Shown in pieces: positions 1 through 8,673 of a stretch of 64,000 nt of DNA. Below the pieces are notes generated by a model that made no database searches, was not told the DNA's origin, and saw only the letters and a program-made list of their open reading frames with translations. Origin of the DNA: Parabacteroides johnsonii DSM 18315. GTDB lineage: Bacteria > Bacteroidota > Bacteroidia > Bacteroidales > Tannerellaceae. The position numbers and the translations under genes are program-made. Position 1 is the first letter of the stretch. The number at the start of each line of letters is the position of its first letter. The DNA is taken from positions 2,790,001-2,854,000 of the forward strand of contig NZ_CP102285.1 of NCBI RefSeq assembly GCF_025151045.1, read 5' to 3'.

Positions 1-1503
1 AATCTCAGCGAAAAGAAAAAACGCGAAGGACTTATCGACGAATTGCAGGCGAGCAACGAGAAGAACCGTCAGTTGCTGCAATTTCGTCGTAACTTGATGC
101 AGACCGTCAGTCACGAACTGCGCACTTCCCTGACGGCAATAAGCGGAAATGCAGAGCTTTTGCTCCGGGATGAAGCCCCGGAAGACCGGACACGCCACAT
201 ACGCATCGTGCGTGAGTCCGCGGACCGCATGGCTTCCATGACCACAGAGCTGCTGGAATTTTTCAGGCTGGAAAACCGGAAAGAGAAGTTGAACATCCGT
301 CCGTTCCGCTCTGGGTCCATAGCCACTGTACTGGAAACGGAGTTCGCCCCTTTGGCGGAAGCCAAGGGCATCGAATTCGTGACCGACAATCGGACGGCAG
401 AGGTGCTGGGCGGCGACAAGGAGCGCATATTGCGCATCGGAAGCAACCTGCTTTCCAACGCGCTCAAGTTCACCCGCAGCGGCCGCATCACACTCCATAC
501 GGATTACAAGGACGGACTGTTCACCCTGTCCGTGCAGGACACCGGAACAGGTATCCCGAAAGAAAAACAGGAACAGATCTTCGCCCCTTTCGAGCGTCTT
601 GGCAATGCCGTGACACAGGACGGATTCGGGCTGGGCCTTGCCATCGTGGCCAATCTCGTAAAGTTGATGCAGGGTTCCGCTTCCGTAGAGAGCGAACCGG
701 GCAAGGGAAGCCGCTTTACCGTTGTCCTTCCGCTGCCGAAAGCCGAAGAAGTTCCGGAAGAAGAGAAAGCGAAGGATGTCCACCCCTCACTGGCCGGATG
801 TTCCGTGCTGGCCATAGACAACGATCCGGTGACGCTCCGCCTGATGCGCGAGATGTACCTTCAATGCGGCGTGTCGTGCGACACCTGCCTGACCTTGACC
901 GATTTGACCGACAGGATACGGGACAAGGATTATGACCTGTTGATAACAGACCTGAAAATGCCGGAAGCAAACGGCTATGAAATCTTGGAGCTGCTGCGCA
1001 TGTCCGACATCGGCAATTCCCGCACCATTCCCGTGGTGGCAGCCACGGCGGCGGGCTATGTATCGGAGGATGAACTGAGGGAGGCCGGATTTTCCGGGTT
1101 GCTTCCCAAGCCGTTTTCCATAGACGAGCTGATGGAAACGACACGACACTACAGCCGTGAAAGACGAAACCGGCAGCCGGACTTTTCCGCCTTGCTTGCT
1201 TTCGGCGACAAGCGGAAAACCTTGGAGGAGCTGATTGCCGAAACGAAGAAGGACATGGAGGAAGTCCGGAGGGTTTCCGAAAGGAAAGACTTGGCAGCCT
1301 TGAACGGGTTGGTACACCATTTGAGGAGCTCATGGATGGTGATACGGACGGAACGCCCCTTGCAGAAGTTACATGAAGCCATCCATAATGAACCGCGCTC
1401 GGACGAAGAGGTCGCCTGCGCAGTCCGTGTCGTGCTGGAACAAGGAGAAACCATCATAAAAGCCGCAGGAAAGGAGATGAAGAAATGGGAAAGATTATCG
1501 TAG
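1..1503 (+). CDS. rteA: RteA-like hybrid sensor histidine kinase (5' end cut by window edge)
   Basis: The reading frame is open from base 1, so the N-terminal sensor part lies outside the window; 500 residues are visible. They show a HisKA phospho-acceptor motif (SHELRTS, His near visible residue 38), an HATPase domain with N box (NLLSNALKFT) and G boxes (DTGTGIP, GFGLGLA), a receiver domain with ITDLKMP around residue 320, and an HPt-like C-terminus with HHLRSSW. This is the layout of RteA, the membrane sensor of CTnDOT-type ICEs, which passes phosphate to RteB to trigger excision and transfer. Its last 19 bases overlap rteB, so the two are translationally coupled. In relatives tetQ precedes rteA; that gene is not visible here. 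Confidence 0.9.
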   Translation, partial: NLSEKKKREGLIDELQASNEKNRQLLQFRRNLMQTVSHELRTSLTAISGNAELLLRDEAPEDRTRHIRIVRESADRMASMTTELLEFFRLENRKEKLNIRPFRSGSIATVLETEFAPLAEAKGIEFVTDNRTAEVLGGDKERILRIGSNLLSNALKFTRSGRITLHTDYKDGLFTLSVQDTGTGIPKEKQEQIFAPFERLGNAVTQDGFGLGLAIVANLVKLMQGSASVESEPGKGSRFTVVLPLPKAEEVPEEEKAKDVHPSLAGCSVLAIDNDPVTLRLMREMYLQCGVSCDTCLTLTDLTDRIRDKDYDLLITDLKMPEANGYEILELLRMSDIGNSRTIPVVAATAAGYVSEDELREAGFSGLLPKPFSIDELMETTRHYSRERRNRQPDFSALLAFGDKRKTLEELIAETKKDMEEVRRVSERKDLAALNGLVHHLRSSWMVIRTERPLQKLHEAIHNEPRSDEEVACAVRVVLEQGETIIKAAGKEMKKWERLS

Positions 1504-2786
1504 TGGAAGACAACCTCGTGTACAGCGGGTATGTCTGCAATTTTTTGAAAGAAAACGGATACCGGACAGTGAGCACCTTAGATTGCGCGGGTGCCCGAAA
1601 GTTATTTGCCACGATGGACGATGACGACATCGTGCTTGCCGACCTGAAGCTGCCCGACGGCGACGGCATCAAGCTGTTGGAGGAACTGCGCCGACAGGGA
1701 AAGCGCAATCCCTGCGTCATCATGACGGATTATGCGGAAGTGTCCACCGCCGTGCGCTCCATGAAATCCGGGGCGGAAGACTATATCCCCAAGAAACTGC
1801 TGACCAGCCAGCTTCCCGCCATGCTCCAAGACTTGCAGAAAAGGCAGTCGTTCCATGAGGAACCCCTGTTCATGAGGGAAAGCGAAGCTTACCAGAAAGT
1901 ATTCGGGCGTCTCCACATCCTGGCCAAAGCCGACATCTGCGTGATGATCCGGGGTGAAAACGGAACCGGGAAGAAACACATCGCGGAGAAGATACATGCC
2001 CAGAGCGACCGTGCGGACAAACCATTTGTGACGGTGGACTGCGGGTTGCTTTCCGAGAACCTGGCCGCTTCCGCCCTGTTCGGGCATGAAAAGGGGGCTT
2101 TTACCGGAGCGGTCGGGCGCAAGGAAGGCTATTGGGCGGAAGCCGAGGGCGGCACGTTGTTCCTGGATGAGATAGGCAACCTTCCCCTCGGCGTGCAGCA
2201 GATGCTGCTCTGCGCCATACAGGACAAGCGCTACCGCCCGGTCGGCGGTACAAAAGACCGGAAAGCCAACGTGCGCATCATCACCGCAACGAATGAGAAT
2301 CTGGAAGAAGCCATATCTGAAAAGCGTTTCCGCCGGGACTTGTATTTCCGGCTGAGTGAATACACCGTGACAGTGCCCCCGCTCAGGGAATGCCCGGATG
2401 ACATCCTGCCGCTTGCCGAATTCTTCCGGGAACTTTACAACCAAGAACATGGCAGGCAGGTAAAAGGTTTTGATGCGGAGGCGAAGAAACGGCTGCTGGC
2501 CCATGACTGGCCGGGAAACGTGAGGGAATTGAAACAGGTGGTCCAATCCGCCGTGCTCTTTGCCCAAGGGGAGATGGTGACTGCGGAGGACTTGAACTTG
2601 GAGGAAGCGGAAAAGCCTTCCGACCCTGACGTTACTTTGAAAGGGGAAGAGATGGAAAGGATACGGATATGCCAGGCTTTGGAAAAGGCCGGGCATAACC
2701 GGAAAGAGACCGCCAGGCTGCTTGGCATAAGCCGGAGCACGTTGTACGAGAAAATGGATCTGTATGGGATTCAGACGAAGAAGTGA
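1485..2786 (+). CDS. rteB: RteB-like sigma-54-dependent response regulator
   Basis: 433 residues with three domains in order. The receiver is at about 1-120 with phospho-acceptor Asp53 in LADLKLP. The AAA+ sigma-54 activation domain has Walker A GENGTGKK near 155-165, the sigma-54-contacting GAFTGA loop near 205 and the Walker B-like FLDEIG. A Fis-type helix-turn-helix lies at the C-terminus (TARLLGISRSTLYEK). The ATG at 1485 lies inside the end of rteA. In CTnDOT, RteB activates rteC. The -24/-12-like site at 2937 and palindrome at 2811 between this gene and rteC fit that role. Confidence 0.93.
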   Translation: MGKIIVVEDNLVYSGYVCNFLKENGYRTVSTLDCAGARKLFATMDDDDIVLADLKLPDGDGIKLLEELRRQGKRNPCVIMTDYAEVSTAVRSMKSGAEDYIPKKLLTSQLPAMLQDLQKRQSFHEEPLFMRESEAYQKVFGRLHILAKADICVMIRGENGTGKKHIAEKIHAQSDRADKPFVTVDCGLLSENLAASALFGHEKGAFTGAVGRKEGYWAEAEGGTLFLDEIGNLPLGVQQMLLCAIQDKRYRPVGGTKDRKANVRIITATNENLEEAISEKRFRRDLYFRLSEYTVTVPPLRECPDDILPLAEFFRELYNQEHGRQVKGFDAEAKKRLLAHDWPGNVRELKQVVQSAVLFAQGEMVTAEDLNLEEAEKPSDPDVTLKGEEMERIRICQALEKAGHNRKETARLLGISRSTLYEKMDLYGIQTKK

Positions 2787-2810
2787 CATGGCGGTGTAGT
2801 GTACGAAAAA

Positions 2811-2836
2811 CGGACACTTGTCCGGAAGTCGGACAC
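2811..2836 (+). promoter_or_regulatory. Inverted repeat plus half-site, candidate RteB binding site
   Basis: A 14-bp palindrome CGGACACTTGTCCG (2811-2824) is followed by a further half-site TCGGACAC (2829-2836). It lies 24 bp after rteB and about 100-125 bp upstream of the sigma-54-like promoter of rteC. That is the usual distance for an enhancer bound by a sigma-54 activator. The binding protein is inferred, not shown. Confidence 0.5.
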
Positions 2837-2936
2837 GGGAAAAGGGTTGCTTATTCTTTCTGAAAACATTTTTTTTGCTCATGAATAATCTGATTTATAG
2901 CGAATTGTGTAAGATTCTATCGCCATGACACCATAA

Positions 2937-2953
2937 TTGGACTGCCATTTGCT
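2937..2953 (+). promoter_or_regulatory. Sigma-54-type -24/-12 promoter of rteC
   Basis: TTGGACTGCCATTTGCT has GG and GC separated by exactly 10 bases and keeps TTGG and TTGCT of the sigma-54 consensus. The predicted start near 2964 leaves about 45 nt of leader before the rteC ATG at 3011. An RpoN activator (RteB) is encoded immediately upstream. Confidence 0.55.
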
Positions 2954-3010
2954 CCTATGGATGTATGTGCGCACATTTCATCCGATTAAAAACAAAAAGA
3001 TTAGGAACAA

Positions 3011-3652
3011 ATGGAACATCTCACTTTGACGGAAACCGAATTTTTCCGTCTGATAAGCAATCCCGAGAGCCGCGCCGGGTTACGCACGGCCTACGATGAG
3101 TTCACCCAAAGGGTCATCCAGCTCTGCCTCACCCCGTCCGGGAGCGGCCACCCGGTGCACGCCCTGAGCTACGCGGAAACGGAACTGCAATACCATGAGG
3201 CCCTGCAAGGCAGGAGTCATGAAAATGAACTGAACCTGCATGTGCACAAGGCCCTTGCCTTTGTGCGCAAGATGCTACGGTTCCTTGCCCGTGAATACCA
3301 TCCGTTGCCGACACCGCCCTCTCGCATGTTCACCGGCGAGAAAACCGGCGCTCCTCATTCTGACGCCCCTCCGATATGCTGGACGGGCAGCATATCCGAC
3401 CTGGTGGAATTGTTGTACGGGCTCGACACCCTGAAATGTATCAACGGCGGTGAAACCGGCATCCAGGAACTAATGGCCCACTTCTCCCGAATCTTCGGCA
3501 TGGAACTGAAAGCCAGCCAGTGCTACAACGCCTATGTGGATATCCGGCGTAGGAAAAACGACAGCCGCACCTATTTCTTCGACCGGGCTTCCGAAAAGTT
3601 GAACGAGCGGATCGTGAAAGACGATGAGCGGGAACGGGCACGCAAGAGATGA
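3011..3652 (+). CDS. rteC: RteC-like ICE excision regulator
   Basis: 213 residues, cytoplasmic, no signal or membrane segment. The position after rteAB and the body of the sequence (motifs AYDEFTQRVIQ, LVELLYGLDTLKCINGG and C-terminal YVDIRRRKNDSRTYFF) fit the RteC family, which in CTnDOT turns on the excision operon. The ATG at 3011 follows an A-rich leader typical of Bacteroidales. The C-terminal part, with a helix-turn-helix-like stretch and many basic residues, probably binds DNA. In CTnDOT the excision genes come next; here two unrelated accessory genes follow, so the excision operon must lie elsewhere in this element. Confidence 0.85.
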   Translation: MEHLTLTETEFFRLISNPESRAGLRTAYDEFTQRVIQLCLTPSGSGHPVHALSYAETELQYHEALQGRSHENELNLHVHKALAFVRKMLRFLAREYHPLPTPPSRMFTGEKTGAPHSDAPPICWTGSISDLVELLYGLDTLKCINGGETGIQELMAHFSRIFGMELKASQCYNAYVDIRRRKNDSRTYFFDRASEKLNERIVKDDERERARKR

Positions 3653-3675
3653 AAGTGTTTCTGTCCGATTTATTG

Positions 3676-3728
3676 CCGGGAGCAAGGTGTATGGGTAGAA
3701 GCCCCTCTTGCTCCCGGTTCCTTTTTCC
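3676..3728 (+). terminator. Rho-independent terminator after rteC
   Basis: Perfect 11-bp stem CCGGGAGCAAG (3676-3686) and CTTGCTCCCGG (3707-3717), then a T-rich tail TTCCTTTTTCC. It begins 24 bp after the rteC stop. Confidence 0.85.
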
Positions 3729-3817
3729 TGTTCAATCAATGGCAGATTGCAAGAAAATGCTCCAAAATTTCGTATCTGTCGGTCAAATGATTATTTTTGC
3801 CCTCCAAACGATTACGC

Positions 3818-5281
3818 ATGAATATAACCCATATAGACGATATAAGCAAACTGGCCTCCGGCGATGAAGGGAGACGGACAGAATACAAGCAGACCACCGG
3901 GCAGTTGGAGCGCGGCATGGAAACATTGTGCGCCTTCCTCAACGGCGAGGGCGGCACGGTGCTGTTCGGTGTCAAGGACAACGGGAAAATCATCGGTCAG
4001 GAGGTGAGCGACAAGACGAAACGGGAAATAGCGGAAGCCATCCGCCAGATTGAGCCATTTGCCACGATAAAGGTCTCATACATAAGTATTCCCGACACGA
4101 ACAAGCAAGTCATTGCCTTATATGCGGAGGAACAACGCTATATGCGCCCATTCACGTACAAAGGCAGGGCTTACCAGCGGATAGAAAGTGTGACATCCGT
4201 CATGTCGCAGGACAAGTACAACCACCTGCTGATGCAAAGGGGCGGCAAATACAGTTGGGAGGCGATGCCCAATCCCGACCTGCAAATCAGCGACCTCGAC
4301 GAGAATGCCATCATCGGCGCGGTACGTGCCGGAATCAGCTGCGGACGCTTGCCGGAAACCACTATCCGAGAGGAAATACCAGTCATTCTTGAAAAATTCG
4401 ACCTGCTGCATGACGGGAAGCTGAACAATGCCGCTGCCGTGCTGTTCGGGCGCAATCTGTACGACTATCCCCAATGCCTGTTGCGAATGGCAAGGTTTAG
4501 GGGTACGACCAAAGAGGAATTCATGGACAACCAACGCCTGCAAGGGAACATTTACGCGTTGTTGGACGCCGCCATGTCGTTCTTTTTCAAGCACCTGTCC
4601 TTGTCGGGAAAAATAGAGGGGCTGTACCGTGAAGAAAAGCTGAGCATCCCATACAAGGCATTAAGGGAGTGTTGTATCAACGCCTTTTGTCACAGGGCCT
4701 ACCACCGTCCGGGTGGTTCGGTGGGCATCGCCATTTATGACGATCGTGTGGAAATAGAGAGCAGCGGCGCGTTTCCTCCCGACATGACCCTTGAAAAACT
4801 GCTTGGCGGACACAGTTCAGAGCCCCCCAACCTCATCATAGCCAACGTGCTTTACAAGAGCGAACTGTTGGAGAGCTGGGGGCGCGGCATTAGACTGATG
4901 ATAGACGAGTGCCATCGTGCAGGCATACCCGACCCGGAATTTCACACGGACGGAAGTTCCGTATGGGTGATTTTCCGTTACAAGAGGGAAACGCCAGAAC
5001 AAGCACCCGACAAGCACCCGACAAGTACCCGACAAGTGCCCGACAAGTACCCGACAAGCATCGTCCGGCTCATTGAACTGATAGGGGAACACACCTGCTC
5101 GCTGAAAGAAATGATGGGAATGATGGAACTGAAAGACAGGGAGAATTTCTTGGGCAATTACCTTAACCCGTCTATGGAAGCCGGATTGGTGGAACCGCTC
5201 TATCCGAACCAGCCGAAACATCCCAAACAGAAGTATCGACTCACCGAACAGGGGAAAGCTTTGCTGGAGAGGAGTGAGTAA
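3818..5281 (+). CDS. AlbA_2/Schlafen-type ATP-binding putative DNA-binding protein
   Basis: 487 residues. An AlbA_2 domain lies at about 15-130 (EYKQTTGQLE, LNGEGGTVLFGVKDNG), a HATPase_c_4-like ATP-binding region at about 285-375 (INAFCHRAY, GRGIRLMIDEC), then a low-complexity linker built by an 11-bp DNA repeat and a C-terminal winged-helix-like segment. Proteins of this build are common accessory genes of Bacteroidales mobile elements; their role is often guessed to be transcriptional control or defence. I chose the ATG at 3818 over a TTG at 3797, because that TTG is part of a TATTTTTG promoter-like hexamer region. The next gene follows after 1 bp. Substrate and target are unknown. Confidence 0.8.
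   Translation: MNITHIDDISKLASGDEGRRTEYKQTTGQLERGMETLCAFLNGEGGTVLFGVKDNGKIIGQEVSDKTKREIAEAIRQIEPFATIKVSYISIPDTNKQVIALYAEEQRYMRPFTYKGRAYQRIESVTSVMSQDKYNHLLMQRGGKYSWEAMPNPDLQISDLDENAIIGAVRAGISCGRLPETTIREEIPVILEKFDLLHDGKLNNAAAVLFGRNLYDYPQCLLRMARFRGTTKEEFMDNQRLQGNIYALLDAAMSFFFKHLSLSGKIEGLYREEKLSIPYKALRECCINAFCHRAYHRPGGSVGIAIYDDRVEIESSGAFPPDMTLEKLLGGHSSEPPNLIIANVLYKSELLESWGRGIRLMIDECHRAGIPDPEFHTDGSSVWVIFRYKRETPEQAPDKHPTSTRQVPDKYPTSIVRLIELIGEHTCSLKEMMGMMELKDRENFLGNYLNPSMEAGLVEPLYPNQPKHPKQKYRLTEQGKALLERSE
4999..5053 (+). repeat. Five tandem 11-bp units inside the ATP-binding gene
   Basis: Units ACAAGCACCCG (4999, 5010), ACAAGTACCCG (5021, 5043) and ACAAGTGCCCG (5032), followed by a decayed sixth unit. 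Because 11 is not a multiple of three, the units are read in rotating frames to give a PDKHPTST/PDKYPTS-like linker. Gain or loss of one or two units would shift the frame ahead of the C-terminal domain. Confidence 0.9.
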
Positions 5282-5282
5282 T

Positions 5283-6440
5283 ATGGCGAAGAAGAAAAAG
5301 AAACACAGCGGACACTACTGCAAGATATGCGGCTGCCACAAGTCCAACGAGAGCTTCACGGGCAAAGGACACGCGCTGCACATCTGCAAGGAATGCCAGT
5401 CGCTTCCAAAGGACGAACAGGCGGACATGATGCGCTGCAATGAGGTGGAGAGCGCCGCATTCCGCTTCCCCATGAGGCGGCAGGACTGGGAACTGCTGGA
5501 AAAATACGCCAAGAAGTACAAGGACAGGGAGTCGGGGAAATTCGCTCAGGAGATGCTGGACATGAAACGGGGCGTTTGTGTGCCGGAAGAGGGCGATGAA
5601 GAAGCGGATGAATGGGACAACGACATTTTTCAAGTAGCGGAAACCCCGTTTTCGGAATTGGAGGAAGACACCCGTACCGCCATGAGGGAACTGCTGGAGG
5701 ACAACATCAACGAGTACATGATGCACAAGGACTACATCCCCGAGGGGAAGGACTTGCAGGACATAGCCGATTGGGTACTGAAAGAAACCAATGACACGTT
5801 TTATTTGAAAGCCGTTCCCGATGACGCTTACCGCAGGCTCGTGGATGATACAGTCCGGCAGCTGGTCAAGGAATGGAAAGACGACGGTATGGAAATAAAG
5901 ACCTACGCCGAGTCGCTCATTGTCATGGAAACGGAACGGCTTGTCATCCGTAAAATCACCCGCAAGGACATGGGCGCGTTACTCGCCATTATGGGCAAGC
6001 CCGAAGTCATGTACGCATGGGAACACGGCTTTGACAAGAAGGAGGTGCGGCAATGGGTAAACCGCCAGTTCTCCCGTTACCGCAAGGATGGCTACGGTTA
6101 TTTCGCCCTTGTGTTGAAAGACCGGGGCAAACTTATCGGACAGGCCGGGCTGATGAAAAGCGTGATAAACGGGAATGGAGCGGTGGAACTCGGCTACATC
6201 CTGGACAATGCGTATTGGCACAACGGCTATGCCACGGAAGCTGCCCGTAGATGCCTGCGGTACGCTTACGAGGAACTTGGTTTGCAAGAGGTCTATTGCA
6301 GCATTCGTCCCGAAAACACGCCCTCCATCCGTGTGGCGGAAGCCATTGGCATGAAGCCTTGCGGTAGCCATACCATCATCATATACAATGGAAAGGAAAT
6401 GCCCCATCTGCTGTATAAGGCGGAGCAATCAATGCAATAA
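5283..6440 (+). CDS. Zinc-ribbon protein fused to a GNAT N-acetyltransferase
   Basis: 385 residues. The lysine-rich start leads into a compact zinc-binding-like module (YCKICGCH, then HICKECQ, about 12-40), then an acidic helical middle part (about 100-210). A GNAT acetyltransferase follows from about 215 to the end (METERLVIRKI, LIGQAGL, ELGYILDNAYWHNGYATEAARR, RPENTPSIRVAEAIGMK). The last part resembles RimJ/RimL-type enzymes that move acetyl from acetyl-CoA to an amine. The start is the ATG at 5283; a GTG at 5274 would overlap the previous gene. It is probably co-transcribed with that gene. Acceptor unknown. Confidence 0.8.
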   Translation: MAKKKKKHSGHYCKICGCHKSNESFTGKGHALHICKECQSLPKDEQADMMRCNEVESAAFRFPMRRQDWELLEKYAKKYKDRESGKFAQEMLDMKRGVCVPEEGDEEADEWDNDIFQVAETPFSELEEDTRTAMRELLEDNINEYMMHKDYIPEGKDLQDIADWVLKETNDTFYLKAVPDDAYRRLVDDTVRQLVKEWKDDGMEIKTYAESLIVMETERLVIRKITRKDMGALLAIMGKPEVMYAWEHGFDKKEVRQWVNRQFSRYRKDGYGYFALVLKDRGKLIGQAGLMKSVINGNGAVELGYILDNAYWHNGYATEAARRCLRYAYEELGLQEVYCSIRPENTPSIRVAEAIGMKPCGSHTIIIYNGKEMPHLLYKAEQSMQ

Positions 6441-6469
6441 CTATCAAGGGTCAATCAATGAGAAAAGGG

Positions 6470-6520
6470 AATCCTTAGCCCGGTCTGGACATCCAGCCGA
6501 GTTAAGGATTTTCCTTTTTT
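6470..6520 (+). terminator. Terminator between convergent genes
   Basis: Stem AATCCTTA (6470-6477) with TAAGGATT (6503-6510), running into TTTTCCTTTTTT on the plus strand. It lies between the GNAT gene and the 3' end of mobC. Confidence 0.7.
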
Positions 6521-6534
6521 CGCCTATGGCGTTA

Positions 6535-8544
6535 CTACTTGTTCTGCAAGAGGTGTTGCAGTTCCGGGTCGGACTGGATGCGCTGCAACTCGTCGGCGAC
6601 AATCTGCCGCACTTCCGCCTTGATGCGATTGTAGTTCTCCTGTATCATTTCCTTCATGCGGTCGTTGCCGTCGGCATCGGTGAAGTCCGTGATGATTGGG
6701 ATGGGCAGGTAAGCCTGTTCCTCGCGCTTCACCTTCTCCGCGTCCACCACTATCTCGCAATGAAAGATTTTCTGCTCGATGCGCTCGTTGAAATTGTCGG
6801 CCACCGCACCCACGAACATGCCCTGCGTCAGTGTGGAAATCTTGCTTGCGGGTATCAGGCTCTCCATCTGTGTGTTGATGGAGGTGGACTTGTCCTCGCG
6901 GTTGATGGTAATGCTCTGCCGCTTCTGCAAGATTTTCCCGAAACGCTCCGAAAGCGTTTTGGCGGTCTCACCCACCACCTGCCCGGAGAAGATGTTACCC
7001 ACCGTATTCATCACAACCGCCGCTTCCTTGTCCCCATAATCGCGTTTCAACTGCGAGAAGTCCTGAAAGCCGAGGCAGACCGCCACCTTGTTGCTTCGGG
7101 CGGTGGCAATCAGGTTGTCTAATCCCTTGAAGTAAATCGTGGGCAGCTCGTCGATGATTACCGCCGACTTCAGCTTGCCCTTCTTGTTGATGAGCTTCAC
7201 GATGCGTGAATTGTACAAGCCCAACGCCGCGCCGTAGATGTTCTGTCGGTCGGGATTGTTGCCGACACAGAGGATTTTCGGCTCATCGGGATTGTTAATG
7301 TCCAGCGTAAACTCGCTGTCGGACATGACCCAATAGAGCTGGGGCGAAATCATGCGCGAGAGCGGTATCTTCGCTGATGCAATTTGTCCCATCAACTGCT
7401 CGGCTGCGCCGCCCTGCCAAGCGTCCATAAAGGGCGAAAGATAGTTTTCCAGTTCGGGATAACTGGTGAGGATAGGAAAGACATCCTCATACCGTCTGTT
7501 CAACAACTCAATGGCGTGTGGGAAGGTACAATACTTTCCATCCTGATAAATCCGTAAAAACCAGATAATACTGGCAAAAAGTATAATCGGACTCTCAACG
7601 AAGAAGTCGCCTTGCTTTTGTACCCAAGTCTTGTTCAAATTTAATAAAATGGTGTAGGCACTCTCGTAGGCATCGGTGATGTCCTCCATGAAATCCGGGT
7701 GGATGGGATTGCAGCGGTGGCTCCTGCGCGGGTCGTCGAAGTTGATCACGTAGAACTTCGGCTTGACCTTGTAGCCGTCGCCGTGGTTCATCAGGTGGTT
7801 GTAGGCGATGGTCGATAAGTCTGGGTACTTAAAATCGTAGCAGTAAAGACTAAAGCCCTTTTCAATCTGCTGCTTGATAAAGTTGTTTACCACGGCATAC
7901 GATTTTCCACTGCCCGGAGTGCCCAGCACAATAGTGGCTCGGAACGGGTTTACCACGTTGATATACCCGTCGTTCCACTTCTTCCTGTAATAGAAGCGCG
8001 TGGGCAGGTTCACCGAATACTCGTTCTCCATGAGGCGTGTCTCCTGCATGAAGCTCTCGTTCTCCACGTTGAACACGTCTTCCATAAGGTTGGTGCGCAA
8101 GAGGCGGCTCATCCATGTGCCGGACATCAGTAGGCACACATAGCCCGCCGCCATTGAAGCGGTGTAGAAAGCTACGTTGGCTTCCACGGGCAGCGGCAGG
8201 GAGAGCAACCACCAGTTGAGGAAGAACAACGCCAGCCCTGCGGCAAGCACCGCCCAAATCCTGCCCCACGTGATTTTTTCCTCCTTCACGCCTTTTGTGC
8301 CGAGGCACGAGAGAGCCAATAACAACAACGCACAAAATTTCGTGTAAAGGATATGGTGGAACAGCCCGGCGGTGCGGTTGAAATTGACCAGCATCCGGTC
8401 CACGACACCGATGTCGATGCCCCACAGCCTTACGGCTTCATACCCGTACCAATAGAGGTGGACGACCACCAGAATAATGCTCACGGCGCGGAGAAAGTCC
8501 ATGATTTTCGCCAACGCCCTCAAATCGTCTTCCTGTTGTGACAT
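6535..8544 (-). CDS. mobC: MobC/TraG-type type IV coupling protein
   Basis: 669 residues. Several membrane segments lie in the first 145 residues, then Walker A GTPGSGKS at 208-215 and a Walker B-like region AVIIDELPTIYF further on. These are the marks of a VirD4/TraG coupling ATPase, which sits at the inner membrane and brings the relaxase-DNA complex to the secretion channel. The start at 8544 (MSQQEDD) is preferred to the longer frame from 8607. The upstream leader contains a TATTCATC...AAAAA...ACAG...ATG arrangement also seen before traC and traH. It is the last gene of the mobA-mobB-mobC operon, 129 bp after mobB; the gap carries a 22-bp repeat array. Confidence 0.92.
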   Translation of the reverse strand: MSQQEDDLRALAKIMDFLRAVSIILVVVHLYWYGYEAVRLWGIDIGVVDRMLVNFNRTAGLFHHILYTKFCALLLLALSCLGTKGVKEEKITWGRIWAVLAAGLALFFLNWWLLSLPLPVEANVAFYTASMAAGYVCLLMSGTWMSRLLRTNLMEDVFNVENESFMQETRLMENEYSVNLPTRFYYRKKWNDGYINVVNPFRATIVLGTPGSGKSYAVVNNFIKQQIEKGFSLYCYDFKYPDLSTIAYNHLMNHGDGYKVKPKFYVINFDDPRRSHRCNPIHPDFMEDITDAYESAYTILLNLNKTWVQKQGDFFVESPIILFASIIWFLRIYQDGKYCTFPHAIELLNRRYEDVFPILTSYPELENYLSPFMDAWQGGAAEQLMGQIASAKIPLSRMISPQLYWVMSDSEFTLDINNPDEPKILCVGNNPDRQNIYGAALGLYNSRIVKLINKKGKLKSAVIIDELPTIYFKGLDNLIATARSNKVAVCLGFQDFSQLKRDYGDKEAAVVMNTVGNIFSGQVVGETAKTLSERFGKILQKRQSITINREDKSTSINTQMESLIPASKISTLTQGMFVGAVADNFNERIEQKIFHCEIVVDAEKVKREEQAYLPIPIITDFTDADGNDRMKEMIQENYNRIKAEVRQIVADELQRIQSDPELQHLLQNK

Positions 8545-8601
8545 AAATCTGTTTCTGTTTTTAGTTGATGAATAATAGTGTTTAATTCCTGTCCGGAAGC
8601 G

Positions 8602-8667
8602 TGGCAACCTAAGGTACGGACTTAGGGTATCTCTGTTACGGACTTAGATACCCTCTGTTCCGTACTT
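8602..8667 (-). repeat. Three 22-bp direct repeats between mobB and mobC
   Basis: On the minus strand, units begin at 8667, 8645 and 8623, exactly 22 bases apart, with cores AAGTACGGAAC, AAGTCCGTAAC and AAGTCCGTACC. The units also pair with each other: GGGTATCT with AGATACCC, and an outer CCTAAG...CTTAGG arm, so the transcript can fold into a nested hairpin. The array begins a few bases after the mobB stop. The same core and the same 22-bp period recur after traJ at 19156. Confidence 0.85.
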
Positions 8668-8673
8668 AGGTAA

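Noticed and set aside
4999-5053. Possible CRISPR repeats
   Set aside because: Units are adjacent 11-bp repeats without spacers and lie inside a coding region. No CRISPR array or cas gene is visible in the window.
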